NCBI GenBank assembly: GCA_963824595.1
Contig: CAWGPY010000007.1
Location: 248,001 to 312,000 of the forward strand
Length of the DNA: 64,000 nucleotides
Source: Cybelea sp963824595
GTDB lineage: Bacteria > Vulcanimicrobiota > Vulcanimicrobiia > Vulcanimicrobiales > Vulcanimicrobiaceae
Direction of reading: 5' to 3'
Positions within the stretch are counted from its first letter, which is position 1. The number at the start of each line of letters is the position of its first letter. A model generated the notes under the pieces. That model had not been told where the DNA came from and made no database searches. It worked only from the letters and a program-made list of their open reading frames with translations. Of this stretch, positions 1-8,207 are shown piece after piece. Position numbers and translations under genes: made by a program.

Positions 1-189
1 CGCCGCCAGGCGATGGCGATGCGATGGCTGATCGGCTTCGCGCGCGCCCGCGGCGGCCGCTCGATGGAAGAGAAGCTGGCCGGCGAGTTGCTCGACGCCT
101 CCAACAACACCGGCGCCACTATCAAGAAGCGTGAAGACACGCACAAGATGGCGGAAGCGAACAAAGCCTTCGCCCATTATCGTTGGTAA
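1..189 (+). CDS. rpsG: 30S ribosomal protein S7, C-terminal part
   Basis: This is the last 62 codons of S7, cut by the window edge. The reading frame is open from base 1 and ends with TAA at 187-189. The tail reads as the conserved S7 C-terminus: an RWL stretch, the LAGELLDA segment, then KKREDTHKMAEANKAFAHYRW. S7 binds the 3' major domain of 16S rRNA and nucleates assembly of the 30S head. It lies 18 bp upstream of fusA, the standard rpsL-rpsG-fusA-tuf order of the str operon, so the missing part and rpsL should lie just outside the window. Confidence 0.95.
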   Translation, partial: RRQAMAMRWLIGFARARGGRSMEEKLAGELLDASNNTGATIKKREDTHKMAEANKAFAHYRW

Positions 190-207
190 CCAGACACAAA
201 TAACACC

Positions 208-2304
208 ATGGCTATAAGGGAATATCCGCTCGAACGCACGAGGAATATCGGCATTGCCGCGCACATTGACGCCGGCAAGACGACGTGCACCGAACGCATT
301 TTGTTCTTCACCGGCCGCGTCCACAAGATGGGCGAGGTCCACGACGGCGCGGCGACGATGGACTGGATGGTCCAGGAGCAGGAGCGCGGCATTACGATCA
401 CGTCGGCCGCGACCGCCACGACCTGGCGCGACACGCGCATCAACATCATCGATACGCCGGGACACGTGGACTTTACGGTCGAGGTCGAGCGCTCGCTGCG
501 CGTGCTCGACGGCCTCGTCGCGCTGTTCGATTCGGTGGCCGCCGTGCAGCCGCAGTCCGAGACGGTCTGGCGTCAGGCAAACAAGTATAAGGTTCCGCGG
601 ATCATCTTCGTCAACAAGATGGACCGCGTTGGGGCCGACTTCTTCAACGTCGTCGAAAAGATCCGCGAGCGCCTCGGCGCGCGCGCCGTGCCCATTCAGG
701 TGCCGATCGGCGCGGAAGACAAGTTCCAGGGCGTAGTCGACCTCTTCACGATGAAGAAGATCGTCTACACCGACGAGCAGGGCTCCACGATGGCGCACGA
801 AGACGTCGACGGCGACCTCAAGGCGCTCGCGCTCCAGTGGCGCCAGAATTTGGTCGAGGCGATCGCCGAACAGGACGACGAGCTGCTCGAGATGTTCTTC
901 GACGGCAAAGATCTGCCCATCGACCGGATGAAGACGGCGCTGCGCAAGGCGACGATCGCGGGCACGGTGCTGCCGATGCTCTGCGGCTCCGCCTTCAAGA
1001 ACAAGGGCGTGCAGCCGCTGCTCGACGCGATCGTCGAGTACATGCCCTCTCCGCTCGAGGCGAAGACGATCGTAGGAACCAATCCGAAGACCGGCGACGA
1101 GCTCGTGCGCAAGCCCGACGACTCGGAGCCCTTCTGCGCCCTGGCATTCAAGATCGCGACCGACCCGTACGGCAACCTAAGCTATTTCCGCGTCTACTCG
1201 GGCGTGCTCAACAAGGGCAGTTACGTCCTGAACTCGCGCACCGGACGCAAGGAGCGCATCGGGCGCATCCTGCGGATGCACGCCAACCACCGCGAGGACA
1301 TCGACTCGATCGGCGCGGGCGACATCGCGGCGGCGGTCGGCCTGTCCGACACGCGCACGGGCGACACGCTCTGCGACGAGAAGTCGCCGATCGCGCTCGA
1401 GTCCATCACCTTCCCCGAGCCGGTGATCCATCAGGCGATCGAGCCCAAGAGCAAGGCCGACCAAGACAAACTCGGCCTGGCTCTGACGCGCCTGGCGCAA
1501 GAGGATCCCACGTTCCGGATGCGCACCGACGAGGAGACGCAGCAGACGATCATCGCCGGCATGGGCGAGCTGCACCTCGAGATCATCCTCGACCGTTTGC
1601 GCCGCGAGTTCAAGGTTGACGCCAACGTCGGCAAGCCGCAGGTCGCCTACAAAGAAGCGATCACGAAAACGGTTGAAAAGGAAGGCCGCTTCATCCGCCA
1701 GACCGGCGGCAAGGGTCAGTTCGGCGACGTGTGGATCCGCGTGCAGCCGCAGCCGCCCGGGACCGGGTTCGTCTTCGAATGGAAGATCGTCGGCGGCTCC
1801 ATTCCCAAGGAGTACGCGAAAGCCGTCCAAGAGGGCATTCGCGAGTCGGCGACGAGCGGCGTGCTGGCGGGCTTCCCCGTGATGGACTTCAAGGCCGAGG
1901 CGTTCGACGGTTCGTACCACGAGGTTGACTCGTCGGAAATGGCGTTCAAGATCGCCGCGTCCATGGCGTGGAAGGAGGCGAACCGCTCCGCCGGTCCCAT
2001 CCTTCTCGAGCCGATCATGAAAGTCGAGGTCACGACGCCAAAGGAGTACATGGGCGCCATCAACGGCGACCTGAGCCGGCGGCGCGGCGCGATCCACGCC
2101 ACCGAGGAGGCGGCCGGGGGCGCGCAGGTGATCACGGCGCACGTTCCGCTCTCGGAGATGTTCGGCTATGCCACGGACATGCGCTCGGCGACGCAGGGCC
2201 GAGCCACGTATACGATGGAGTTCGCGCACTACGAAAAGGCGCCGAAAAGCGTCGAGGAAGAGATCGTCGCGAAGGCTGCCGGAAAGAAGCTGGCGCCGGC
2301 ATAG
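208..2304 (+). CDS. fusA: Elongation factor G
   Basis: The product is 698 residues, the normal length for EF-G, the GTPase that drives ribosomal translocation. The G1 loop AHIDAGKT is at residues 18-25, DTPGHVDF (G3) at 82-89 and NKMD (G4) at 136-139. The remaining EF-G domains follow, with the GGKGQFGDVWIRV segment of domain IV. The ATG follows rpsG by 18 bp. No good Shine-Dalgarno sequence is visible, so it may depend on translational coupling to rpsG. A new promoter starts directly after its stop codon, so tuf can be expressed separately. Confidence 0.97.
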   Translation: MAIREYPLERTRNIGIAAHIDAGKTTCTERILFFTGRVHKMGEVHDGAATMDWMVQEQERGITITSAATATTWRDTRINIIDTPGHVDFTVEVERSLRVLDGLVALFDSVAAVQPQSETVWRQANKYKVPRIIFVNKMDRVGADFFNVVEKIRERLGARAVPIQVPIGAEDKFQGVVDLFTMKKIVYTDEQGSTMAHEDVDGDLKALALQWRQNLVEAIAEQDDELLEMFFDGKDLPIDRMKTALRKATIAGTVLPMLCGSAFKNKGVQPLLDAIVEYMPSPLEAKTIVGTNPKTGDELVRKPDDSEPFCALAFKIATDPYGNLSYFRVYSGVLNKGSYVLNSRTGRKERIGRILRMHANHREDIDSIGAGDIAAAVGLSDTRTGDTLCDEKSPIALESITFPEPVIHQAIEPKSKADQDKLGLALTRLAQEDPTFRMRTDEETQQTIIAGMGELHLEIILDRLRREFKVDANVGKPQVAYKEAITKTVEKEGRFIRQTGGKGQFGDVWIRVQPQPPGTGFVFEWKIVGGSIPKEYAKAVQEGIRESATSGVLAGFPVMDFKAEAFDGSYHEVDSSEMAFKIAASMAWKEANRSAGPILLEPIMKVEVTTPKEYMGAINGDLSRRRGAIHATEEAAGGAQVITAHVPLSEMFGYATDMRSATQGRATYTMEFAHYEKAPKSVEEEIVAKAAGKKLAPA

Positions 2305-2334
2305 AGCCGTGCGGAACCCGACGAAGGAGCGCCG

Positions 2335-2364
2335 TTGACAGGGTCTCGTTTTGCCTGATAATAT
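2335..2364 (+). promoter_or_regulatory. Sigma70-type promoter for tuf
   Basis: A perfect -35 TTGACA (2335-2340) is followed after 18 bp by TAATAT (2359-2364), a close match to the -10 consensus. It lies in the 167-bp fusA-tuf gap. The start of transcription should fall near 2371, which gives tuf its own leader of about 100 nt. Confidence 0.8.
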
Positions 2365-2375
2365 TCCGTGGTTAT

Positions 2376-2397
2376 GCGCCCTCTCGGTGGAGGGCGT
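2376..2397 (+). promoter_or_regulatory. Leader hairpin at the 5' end of the tuf mRNA
   Basis: CGCCCTC (2377-2383) pairs with GAGGGCG (2390-2396) around a six-base loop, extendable by one G-U pair. The stem begins about five bases after the predicted transcription start. It is not followed by a T-run, so it is more likely a 5' stabiliser or translational control element than a terminator. About 70 nt of leader follow before a good ribosome site (GAGAGGAG) and the tuf ATG. Confidence 0.5.
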
Positions 2398-2471
2398 TTA
2401 CCGCGTAAGGCGGCAGTGCCGGGCAAAACGCCTGGACCCGTGTATTTACGCCCTAGTCTGAGAGGAGCCCA

Positions 2472-3671
2472 ATGGCCAAGCAAAAGTTCGAGCGCAAGAA
2501 GCCGCACGTCAACGTCGGGACGACCGGTCACGTTGACCACGGGAAGACGACGTTAACCGCGGCGATCATGCACTGCCTTGCAACCGAGGGGTTGGCGCAG
2601 CAAGTCGGCGTCGATCAGATCGATAACGCGCCCGAAGAGAAAGAGCGCGGAATCACGATCGCCATCTCGCACCAAGAGTACGAGACGACCAAGCGCCATT
2701 ACGCCCACGTCGATTGCCCGGGCCACGCGGACTACATTAAGAATATGATCACGGGCGCCGCGCAGATGGACGGGGCGATCCTGGTGGTCGCGGCCTCCGA
2801 CGGCCCGATGCCCCAGACGCGCGAGCACATTCTGCTCATGCGCCAGGTCGGCGTGCCCCGCATCATCGTCTTCCTCAATAAGGTAGACATGGTGGATGAC
2901 GAGGAGCTGCTCGAGCTGGTCGAGATGGAGATTCGCGAGCTCCTCACTCAGTACGAGTTCCCCGGCGACGACACGCCGATCATCCGCGGCTCGGCGCTCA
3001 AGGCGCTCAACTCGAGCGGCAAAAAGGGCGACCCCGACGCGGATCCGATCTTCAAGCTGATGGATACGGTCGACGACTACATCCCCGAGCCGCAGCGCGA
3101 AGTTGACAAGCCCTTCCTGATGCCGGTCGAAGACGTGTTCACGATCACCGGCCGCGGCACGGTCGGCACCGGGCGCGTCGAGCGCGGCCAGGTGAAGGTC
3201 GGCGAAGAGGTCGAGATCGTCGGGCTCAAGGAAGAGACGAAGAAGACCGTCGTCACGGGTATCGAGATGTTCCGCAAGCTGCTCGACAGCGGCATCGCGG
3301 GCGACAACATCGGCGTGCTGCTGCGCGGCATCGACCGCAACGAGATCGAGCGCGGCCAGGTACTGGCCAAGCCCGGCTCGGTGAAGCCGCACAAGAAGTT
3401 CAAAGCCGAGGTGTACGTCCTCTCGAAGGAAGAGGGCGGACGCCACACGCCGTTCTTCGGAAACTACCGGCCGCAGTTCTACTTCCGCACGACCGACGTG
3501 ACGGGCCAGATCAAGCTGCCCGACGGCGTCGAGATGGTGATGCCCGGCGACAACGTTCAGATGGACGTCGAGCTGATCACGCCGATCGCGTGCGAAGAGG
3601 GCCTGCGGTTCGCGATCCGCGAGGGCGGACGCACGGTGGGCGCCGGCGTCGTGACCGCGGTCGCCGAGTAG
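2472..3671 (+). CDS. tuf: Elongation factor Tu
   Basis: The product is 399 residues, typical for EF-Tu, the GTPase that delivers aminoacyl-tRNA to the ribosome. GHVDHGKT is at residues 19-26, DCPGHADY at 81-88 and NKVD at 136-139; the effector stretch KERGITI is intact. The C-terminal beta-barrel domains (GRGTVGTGRVERG and the later YRPQFYFRTTDVTG) are present. The ATG is preceded by GAGAGGAG. It has its own promoter and leader after fusA and is followed by rpsJ, a common bacterial arrangement. Confidence 0.97.
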   Translation: MAKQKFERKKPHVNVGTTGHVDHGKTTLTAAIMHCLATEGLAQQVGVDQIDNAPEEKERGITIAISHQEYETTKRHYAHVDCPGHADYIKNMITGAAQMDGAILVVAASDGPMPQTREHILLMRQVGVPRIIVFLNKVDMVDDEELLELVEMEIRELLTQYEFPGDDTPIIRGSALKALNSSGKKGDPDADPIFKLMDTVDDYIPEPQREVDKPFLMPVEDVFTITGRGTVGTGRVERGQVKVGEEVEIVGLKEETKKTVVTGIEMFRKLLDSGIAGDNIGVLLRGIDRNEIERGQVLAKPGSVKPHKKFKAEVYVLSKEEGGRHTPFFGNYRPQFYFRTTDVTGQIKLPDGVEMVMPGDNVQMDVELITPIACEEGLRFAIREGGRTVGAGVVTAVAE

Positions 3672-3732
3672 CACCACCCCGGCGCGGAGCGCCGAGAAGA
3701 CCTTTGCAAACTAAATATCGAAACGAGAGTCA

Positions 3733-4041
3733 ATGGCGAAGCAGATGATTCGGATACGCCTGAAGGCGTACGATCACAAAGTCCTCGACCAGTCCGCCGA
3801 ACGGATCGTCGAGACCGCGAAGCGGACCGGTGCGTTCGTGAGCGGGCCCGTGCCGCTGCCGACCGAGATCAATCGGTTCTGCGTGCAGCGCTCCACGAAC
3901 AACGACAAGAAGTCGCGCGAGCACTTCGAGATGCGCACGCACAAGCGGCTGATCGACATCCTCCAGGCCTCGCCCAAGACGATGGACGCGCTGATGCACC
4001 TCGACCTGCCCGCCGGCGTGGACATCGAACTCAAGGCCTAA
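3733..4041 (+). CDS. rpsJ: 30S ribosomal protein S10
   Basis: The product is 102 residues, the usual S10 length. It begins MAKQMIRIRLKAYDHKVLD and carries the conserved GPVPLPTEIN segment of the loop that reaches into the 30S head; it is also the site of the NusB-S10 antitermination contact in other bacteria. It ends the str operon here, 61 bp after tuf, and is followed by a strong intrinsic terminator. In many bacteria S10 is the first gene of the S10 operon; here rplC lies 6.5 kb downstream under a separate promoter. Confidence 0.96.
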   Translation: MAKQMIRIRLKAYDHKVLDQSAERIVETAKRTGAFVSGPVPLPTEINRFCVQRSTNNDKKSREHFEMRTHKRLIDILQASPKTMDALMHLDLPAGVDIELKA

Positions 4042-4064
4042 ACGAAAAAGACCGAGGCAATCGA

Positions 4065-4091
4065 GCCCGAAGCACTTGCTTCGGGCTTTTT
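4065..4091 (+). terminator. Intrinsic terminator after rpsJ
   Basis: GCCCGAAGC (4065-4073) and GCTTCGGGC (4078-4086) form a perfect 9-bp stem with an ACTT loop, followed directly by five T residues. It should end the fusA-tuf-rpsJ transcript. Confidence 0.93.
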
Positions 4092-4124
4092 GCTTTAAAA
4101 GCGCCCGTCTACAGAGGAGAGACC

Positions 4125-4391
4125 ATGGATGTGAAAGCGGGCTACCTTGGGACGATGATCGCGCTCGCGACCGTCGCGTTCGGCCTGATCGCCGCGGGGG
4201 CGTGGAACAAGTTCATCAGCGACGTCATCGCGCTCTTTCTCAAGCCGGGAAGCGGCGTGCTGGCCGAGCTGATCTATGCCGTGCTCGTGACGATCCTTGC
4301 GATCGTGGTCGTGCAATCGTTGGCAAAGCTGGCCGAAAAGCAAGCGGACCTCGCCGCGAAGATGCCCTTCGGGAAGAAGCCGCAGGAGTAA
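4125..4391 (+). CDS. Small membrane protein, DUF5654-like
   Basis: The product is 88 residues with two hydrophobic segments, about residues 8-26 and 45-65, and a charged lysine-rich C-terminus. The first segment, with the AAGAWNKFI stretch, resembles the small two-helix DUF5654 family; this is recognition by eye, not a search. The ATG has an excellent AGAGGAGAG ribosome site. It stands alone after the rpsJ terminator and converges on the minus-strand gene downstream. Its function is unknown. Confidence 0.7.
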   Translation: MDVKAGYLGTMIALATVAFGLIAAGAWNKFISDVIALFLKPGSGVLAELIYAVLVTILAIVVVQSLAKLAEKQADLAAKMPFGKKPQE

Positions 4392-4394
4392 CTC

Positions 4395-4832
4395 CTAGGC
4401 GGGTGCCGCCTCTTTCTTCTTGGGCGGCTTACCGGCGCGAATCTTGAACGCGAGCGCGGGACGGCGCTGCAGCGGCGGGTAGACGTGCGCGCGCACCTCG
4501 AATCCCTTCGTTTGCAAGCCCAGCCGCAGCGCGGCCTGCTGGATGGCGTGCAGAATTGCGGCGTTGAGCGTCTCGTCGGCGACGCCGAGGTCCATCAGGC
4601 TGTCGACGTCGTCTTTCTTGGAGAGCAGCGTCAGGCGAATCTCGCCGGCTTCGCGCGCCGATTCGTGCTCTTCGTCCTCGGGATCGTGGAACACGACGAC
4701 GTGGCGGTCCTCATAGACGACCTCGTTGCCGTCCACGAGCTTTTCCCACTCTTTCGCCTCCTTCGGCCACTGCGGGCTGGCGCCCAAAACGTCGGCGGGA
4801 GTGACGGCTTTCTTCTTTCGGTCGGCGCTCAT
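4395..4832 (-). CDS. HIT-like protein lacking the histidine triad
   Basis: The product is about 145 residues from ATG 4832, or 154 from TTG 4859. It aligns by eye with the HIT protein encoded divergently next to it. Both have an EVVYED/EIVYED stretch, a D/E-rich linker, a DLG segment, an [LI]GL(Q/Y).KGF motif and a PP(L/Y)Q segment. Where the neighbour has the triad in HVHIHILSGK, this protein reads ALAFKIRAGK, so none of the triad histidines is left. It is therefore probably a catalytically inactive paralogue, perhaps a nucleotide-binding or partner subunit. The C-terminus is lysine-rich. Confidence 0.7.
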   Translation of the reverse strand: MSADRKKKAVTPADVLGASPQWPKEAKEWEKLVDGNEVVYEDRHVVVFHDPEDEEHESAREAGEIRLTLLSKKDDVDSLMDLGVADETLNAAILHAIQQAALRLGLQTKGFEVRAHVYPPLQRRPALAFKIRAGKPPKKKEAAPA

Positions 4833-4894
4833 AGCGCCTGACGCTTCACCCGTCTCCAAGAGGACGCCTGCCTGCCGTGCCGGAAAAACGCGGC

Positions 4895-5338
4895 ATGGCC
4901 AGCTGGATTTCCGAGATGATCTCCGGTCCCGAGCAACGGACGTGGGAAAAACCCGACCCGGAACACACGTTTCGCGGCCGGCTCGACGGCACGCGGGCGA
5001 AGGCCGACGAGATCGTGTACGAAGACGACGACGTGTTCGCGTTCCGGCACAACATCGATCAGAGCAAAGAGGAGTGGTGGGAGATTCACGTCGTCATCAT
5101 CCCGAAGAAGTGGATCCCGACGATCCTCGACCTCGGGCTCGGCGACGGAATGATCTGGCACCGGCTGATCGCGGGAATCCAGAAGGTCGCGCTGGCGATG
5201 GGGCTCTACGAGAAGGGCTTCATGATCCGCATGGGCGTGCTGCCGCCGTATCAGCACACCGAGCACGTTCACATCCACATCCTCTCCGGCAAGCACACCT
5301 CGCCCGTCGTCGATGGGCCCATGCCGGATGTCAGCTGA
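4895..5338 (+). CDS. HIT-family nucleotide hydrolase/transferase
   Basis: The product is 147 residues from ATG 4895; GTG 4877 would add six. The HIT catalytic motif HVHIHIL is near the C-terminus, and the upstream EIVYEDDDVFAFRH and WWEIHVVIIPKKW stretches fit the HIT fold, which hydrolyses nucleotide phosphoramidates or dinucleotides. The canonical N-terminal C-x2-C zinc pair is missing. It is divergent from its degenerate paralogue and overlaps the start of the chromate-transporter gene, so it is probably in one transcript with it. The substrate cannot be told from the sequence. Confidence 0.85.
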   Translation: MASWISEMISGPEQRTWEKPDPEHTFRGRLDGTRAKADEIVYEDDDVFAFRHNIDQSKEEWWEIHVVIIPKKWIPTILDLGLGDGMIWHRLIAGIQKVALAMGLYEKGFMIRMGVLPPYQHTEHVHIHILSGKHTSPVVDGPMPDVS

Positions 5339-5888
5339 GACGCAGCGACCCTCACTCACCAGTATCGCGTTAACGTTCGCCTCGATCTCGTCGACCGCGT
5401 TCGGCGGCGGCCAGAAGGCGAGCGTCCGGCAACAGGTGCTCGCGCGCGGCTGGATGGACCGCGAGCGCTTCATGGACGGGCTCGAGATCGCGCAAGTGCT
5501 GCCCGGCCCCAACATTCTCAATTTGGCGCTCTACTGCGGACAGCGGGCGCGCGGCATCCCGGGCGCGGTCGCGGCGTTTGTAGGCGCGAGCATCCCGCCG
5601 TTCATCATCGTGCTGATCGCGGGGGCGCTGTACTTCAAGTTCTCCTCGAACCCGTACGTGCACGGCGCCCTGCGCGGCTGCGCGGTCGGCGCGCTCGGGC
5701 TGACGGTCGGCAACGCGCTGGAGCTGACGTGGGACGAGCGCTCGGACTGGATCCGCATCGTGCTGCTGGCGATCACGGCGCTCGTCGTTTCGCTGCTCAA
5801 GATGCCGCTGCTGATCGTGCTGGTGCTCTTCGGCGGCGTCGGCATCGTCCACGAGTACCTGCGCTCGCGAAAGAAAGCCAGTGAATAG
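5328..5888 (+). CDS. chrA: Chromate transporter, N-terminal-type half
   Basis: This is a single CHR domain of 186 residues with about five to six hydrophobic segments. Near the start it has the family signature FGGGQKA, and later VLPGPNILNLALYCG, matching the PGP motif of ChrA. Short-chain CHR proteins work as pairs of antiparallel half-transporters, and the next gene is the partner. Chosen start: ATG 5328, overlapping the HIT stop; ATG 5313 is an alternative. In this family the transported ion is chromate, with sulfate or another oxyanion possible. Confidence 0.88.
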   Translation: MSAETQRPSLTSIALTFASISSTAFGGGQKASVRQQVLARGWMDRERFMDGLEIAQVLPGPNILNLALYCGQRARGIPGAVAAFVGASIPPFIIVLIAGALYFKFSSNPYVHGALRGCAVGALGLTVGNALELTWDERSDWIRIVLLAITALVVSLLKMPLLIVLVLFGGVGIVHEYLRSRKKASE

Positions 5889-6447
5889 CTCCACCGATAC
5901 GATCCTCCATCTGCTGTGGACGTTCTCGCAGCTCTCGGTGCTGGGTTTCGGGGGCGGGAAGGGCATCATTCCGCAGATGCACAGCGACGCCATAAGCTAC
6001 GGCTGGGTGACGTCGGATCAGTTCAGCCAGTTCTACACGATCGGCAAGCTGGTTCCGGGACCGACCACAATCTTCGCCGCGCTCATCGGCTACGCCGCGA
6101 TGCCGGCGCGGCCGTACGTCGGCGCGGCGGTCGCGACGATCGGCATGTTCGTGCCGTCGAGTTTGATCATGGTGGCGTTCGACTCGCTGTGGGACCGGTT
6201 TCAAGCCTCGCCGTGGCGCGCGATCGTCGCGCACGGGCTGGCGCCGGCGATCGTCGGGCTGGTCTGGTCGAGCGTCTGGACGATCAGCCGCGGCACGACG
6301 CTGCTCACGCAGCCCCCGGGTTCGCGCGAGATGCTGATCTCGGCGGCGGTGGTGGTGACCGTCACGCTGCTCACGTTGCGGTCGAAACTCGGCGCACCGC
6401 TGCTCATCCTCCTCGCGGGCGGCGTAGGGGTCGTCGCCCTCCGGTAA
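5881..6447 (+). CDS. chrA: Chromate transporter, second half
   Basis: The product is 188 residues, a second CHR domain with FGGGKGIIPQMH near the start and GKLVPGPTTIFAALIGY, the family PGP motif. GTG 5881 overlaps the end of the first half by 8 bp, so the two are translationally coupled. Together they form the two-gene (bidomain-equivalent) version of ChrA. Hydrophobic helices cover most of the chain. Confidence 0.88.
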   Translation: MNSSTDTILHLLWTFSQLSVLGFGGGKGIIPQMHSDAISYGWVTSDQFSQFYTIGKLVPGPTTIFAALIGYAAMPARPYVGAAVATIGMFVPSSLIMVAFDSLWDRFQASPWRAIVAHGLAPAIVGLVWSSVWTISRGTTLLTQPPGSREMLISAAVVVTVTLLTLRSKLGAPLLILLAGGVGVVALR

Positions 6448-6463
6448 GCGAAACCGAGCGGCC

Positions 6464-6889
6464 ATGCCCATCGAGCTTCACGAGCTGCGTTCGCGGTCGT
6501 TTCACGGTACCAAGCGGCGGATCTACCATCTGCTGGAAGAGATGGGCACGTCGGGCGATCAGATTTGGCCGTTCGCGTCGCAGCCGTTCATGCGGTCGCC
6601 GGGACCGCTCGTTCCCGGGCGAACCGAGGAGTGGCATCTCGGGATCAACGGCATCTTGGAAGAGGCGGTGCCGGAAGAGCGCATCGTCTGGCGCTTTAGC
6701 AACGAGGGCTTTGACGGCACGCACGGGTTTCATCTGTCGACCGAGGGCAAAGAGACGCTGCTCGAATACCGGGTTGACGCGATGCTTTCCGACACCGATG
6801 GCCGGCTGCTGTGGCGGCGCTTCGAAGACGTGTTCGAGCGCTCGACCGAGGCGCTCTTCGATAAATTAGCGCGGGTCCTTCGGCGTTGA
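6464..6889 (+). CDS. SRPBCC/START-like protein
   Basis: The product is 141 residues. It opens with charged helix-like sequence, then has alternating beta-strand stretches (GRTEEWHLGINGILEEAVP, RIVWRFSNEGFDGTHGFHL, KETLLEYRVDA) and a C-terminal amphipathic helix. This layout suits the SRPBCC/polyketide-cyclase lipid-binding fold. The assignment is from pattern alone. It overlaps the next gene by 4 bp and is probably co-transcribed with the acyl-CoA dehydrogenase, which would suit a hydrophobic acyl ligand. Confidence 0.6.
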   Translation: MPIELHELRSRSFHGTKRRIYHLLEEMGTSGDQIWPFASQPFMRSPGPLVPGRTEEWHLGINGILEEAVPEERIVWRFSNEGFDGTHGFHLSTEGKETLLEYRVDAMLSDTDGRLLWRRFEDVFERSTEALFDKLARVLRR

Positions 6890-8052
6890 CGCCGCCCGAC
6901 GCCGTCGATTTCGTCGACGTCGCGGGCCTGCTGTCCGACGAGGAGCGGCTCGTTCGCGACACGGTGCGCGCGTACGTACGCGATCGCGTGCTTCCGGGCG
7001 TCGCCGAGTGGTTCGAAGCAGGCACGCTGCCGCGCGAGCTCGGGCCCGATCTCGGACGCCTCGGGCTGCTCGGAATGCATCTCGAAGGCTACGGCTGTCC
7101 GGGCGCGAGCGCGGTTGCGTATGGCCTCGCGTGCCTGGAGCTCGAGGCCGGCGACTCGGGCGTGCGCAGCTTCGCCTCGGTGCAGGGCTCGCTCGCGATG
7201 TACGCGATCCACCGCTGGGGCGACGAGGCGCAGAAGCAAACGTGGCTGCCGCGGATGGCGCGCGGCGAAATCATCGGCTGCTTCGGACTGACCGAGCCGG
7301 ACTTCGGCAGCAATCCGGCGGGGATGCGCACGTCGGCGCGCCGCGACGGCGGCGACTGGATCCTGGACGGCACCAAGATGTGGATCACCAACGGCTCGAT
7401 CGCCGACGTGGCGATCGTGTGGGCGAAGACGAGCGACGGCATTCGCGGATTCATCGTGCCGCGAGGCACGAAGGGATTCACCGCGTCGGACATCCACAAG
7501 AAGCTTTCGCTGCGCGCGTCGGTCACCAGCGAGCTCGCGATGTCGAACTGCCGCCTTCCGGCCGAGGCGCTGCTGCCGCTCGGCGAGGGCCTCGGCGCGC
7601 CGCTCGCGTGCCTCAACGAGGCGCGCTTCGGCATCGTGTGGGGCTCGATGGGCGCCGCGCGCAGCTGCTACGAAGCGGCGCTCGAGTACGCGAAGACGCG
7701 CATCCAGTTCGATCGGCCGATCGGCGCGTTTCAGCTCACGCAGAGCAAGCTGGTGAATATGCTGCTCGAACTCAACAAAGGCACGCTGCTCGCGCTGCAT
7801 CTCGGCCGCGCGAAGGACCGCAAACGGCTGCACCCCTCGCAGGTGAGCCTCGGCAAACTCAACAACGTGCGCGAGGCGCTCGAAATCGCGCGTGAGGCCC
7901 GCACGATTCTCGGCGCCAACGGCGTGACGCTGGAATACCCGGTGATCCGCCACATGAACAACCTTGAATCCGTGCTGACGTACGAAGGCACGAGCGAGAT
8001 GCACGCGCTCATCGTCGGCAAAGAGATCACGGGCCACCCGGCATTTACGTAG
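6886..8052 (+). CDS. Acyl-CoA dehydrogenase, glutaryl-CoA dehydrogenase type
   Basis: The product is 388 residues, the normal length. It has the FAD-binding stretches CFGLTEPDFGSNPAGM and GTKMWITNGSIADVA, and LSLRASVTSELAM in the middle domain. The catalytic base lies in TYEGTSEMHALIVGKEITG, with the glutamate near residue 367. This C-terminal pattern (TYEGT..HAL..G..ITG) and the RFGIVWGSMGAA stretch are typical of glutaryl-CoA dehydrogenases, which oxidise and decarboxylate glutaryl-CoA in lysine and tryptophan breakdown. The start is TTG 6886, overlapping the upstream stop. Another short-chain acyl-CoA substrate remains possible. Confidence 0.82.
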   Translation: MTPPDAVDFVDVAGLLSDEERLVRDTVRAYVRDRVLPGVAEWFEAGTLPRELGPDLGRLGLLGMHLEGYGCPGASAVAYGLACLELEAGDSGVRSFASVQGSLAMYAIHRWGDEAQKQTWLPRMARGEIIGCFGLTEPDFGSNPAGMRTSARRDGGDWILDGTKMWITNGSIADVAIVWAKTSDGIRGFIVPRGTKGFTASDIHKKLSLRASVTSELAMSNCRLPAEALLPLGEGLGAPLACLNEARFGIVWGSMGAARSCYEAALEYAKTRIQFDRPIGAFQLTQSKLVNMLLELNKGTLLALHLGRAKDRKRLHPSQVSLGKLNNVREALEIAREARTILGANGVTLEYPVIRHMNNLESVLTYEGTSEMHALIVGKEITGHPAFT

Positions 8053-8060
8053 CCTCGTCA

Positions 8061-8131
8061 CCCACCTTGTCACCCTGAGTAGCGCCGTCCCCACCTTGTC
8101 ATCCTGAGCGGAGCGAGCGTTAGCGAGCGTA
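8061..8131 (+). repeat. Left arm of a perfect 71-bp inverted repeat
   Basis: This arm is the exact reverse complement of 8510-8580. Inside it, the unit CCCACCTTGTCAYCCTGAG occurs twice at 8061 and 8090 (period 29), followed by GAGCGAGCGT/TAGCGAGCGT. It belongs to the same dispersed family as the copies at 22454 and 55734. Just inside the arm are short GCGAAG-type repeats (8134-8163). Confidence 0.95.
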
Positions 8132-8207
8132 GTCGAAGGGCGAAGGGCGAAGCGCGAAGGGCGCACGGCAAGCTTGCCGATCGAGAGCGAGCGCGCAGAA
8201 GAGCGGT

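Noticed and set aside
2400..2471. A riboswitch in the tuf leader
   Set aside because: Only one hairpin near the 5' end is clear; no known riboswitch core could be matched by eye.
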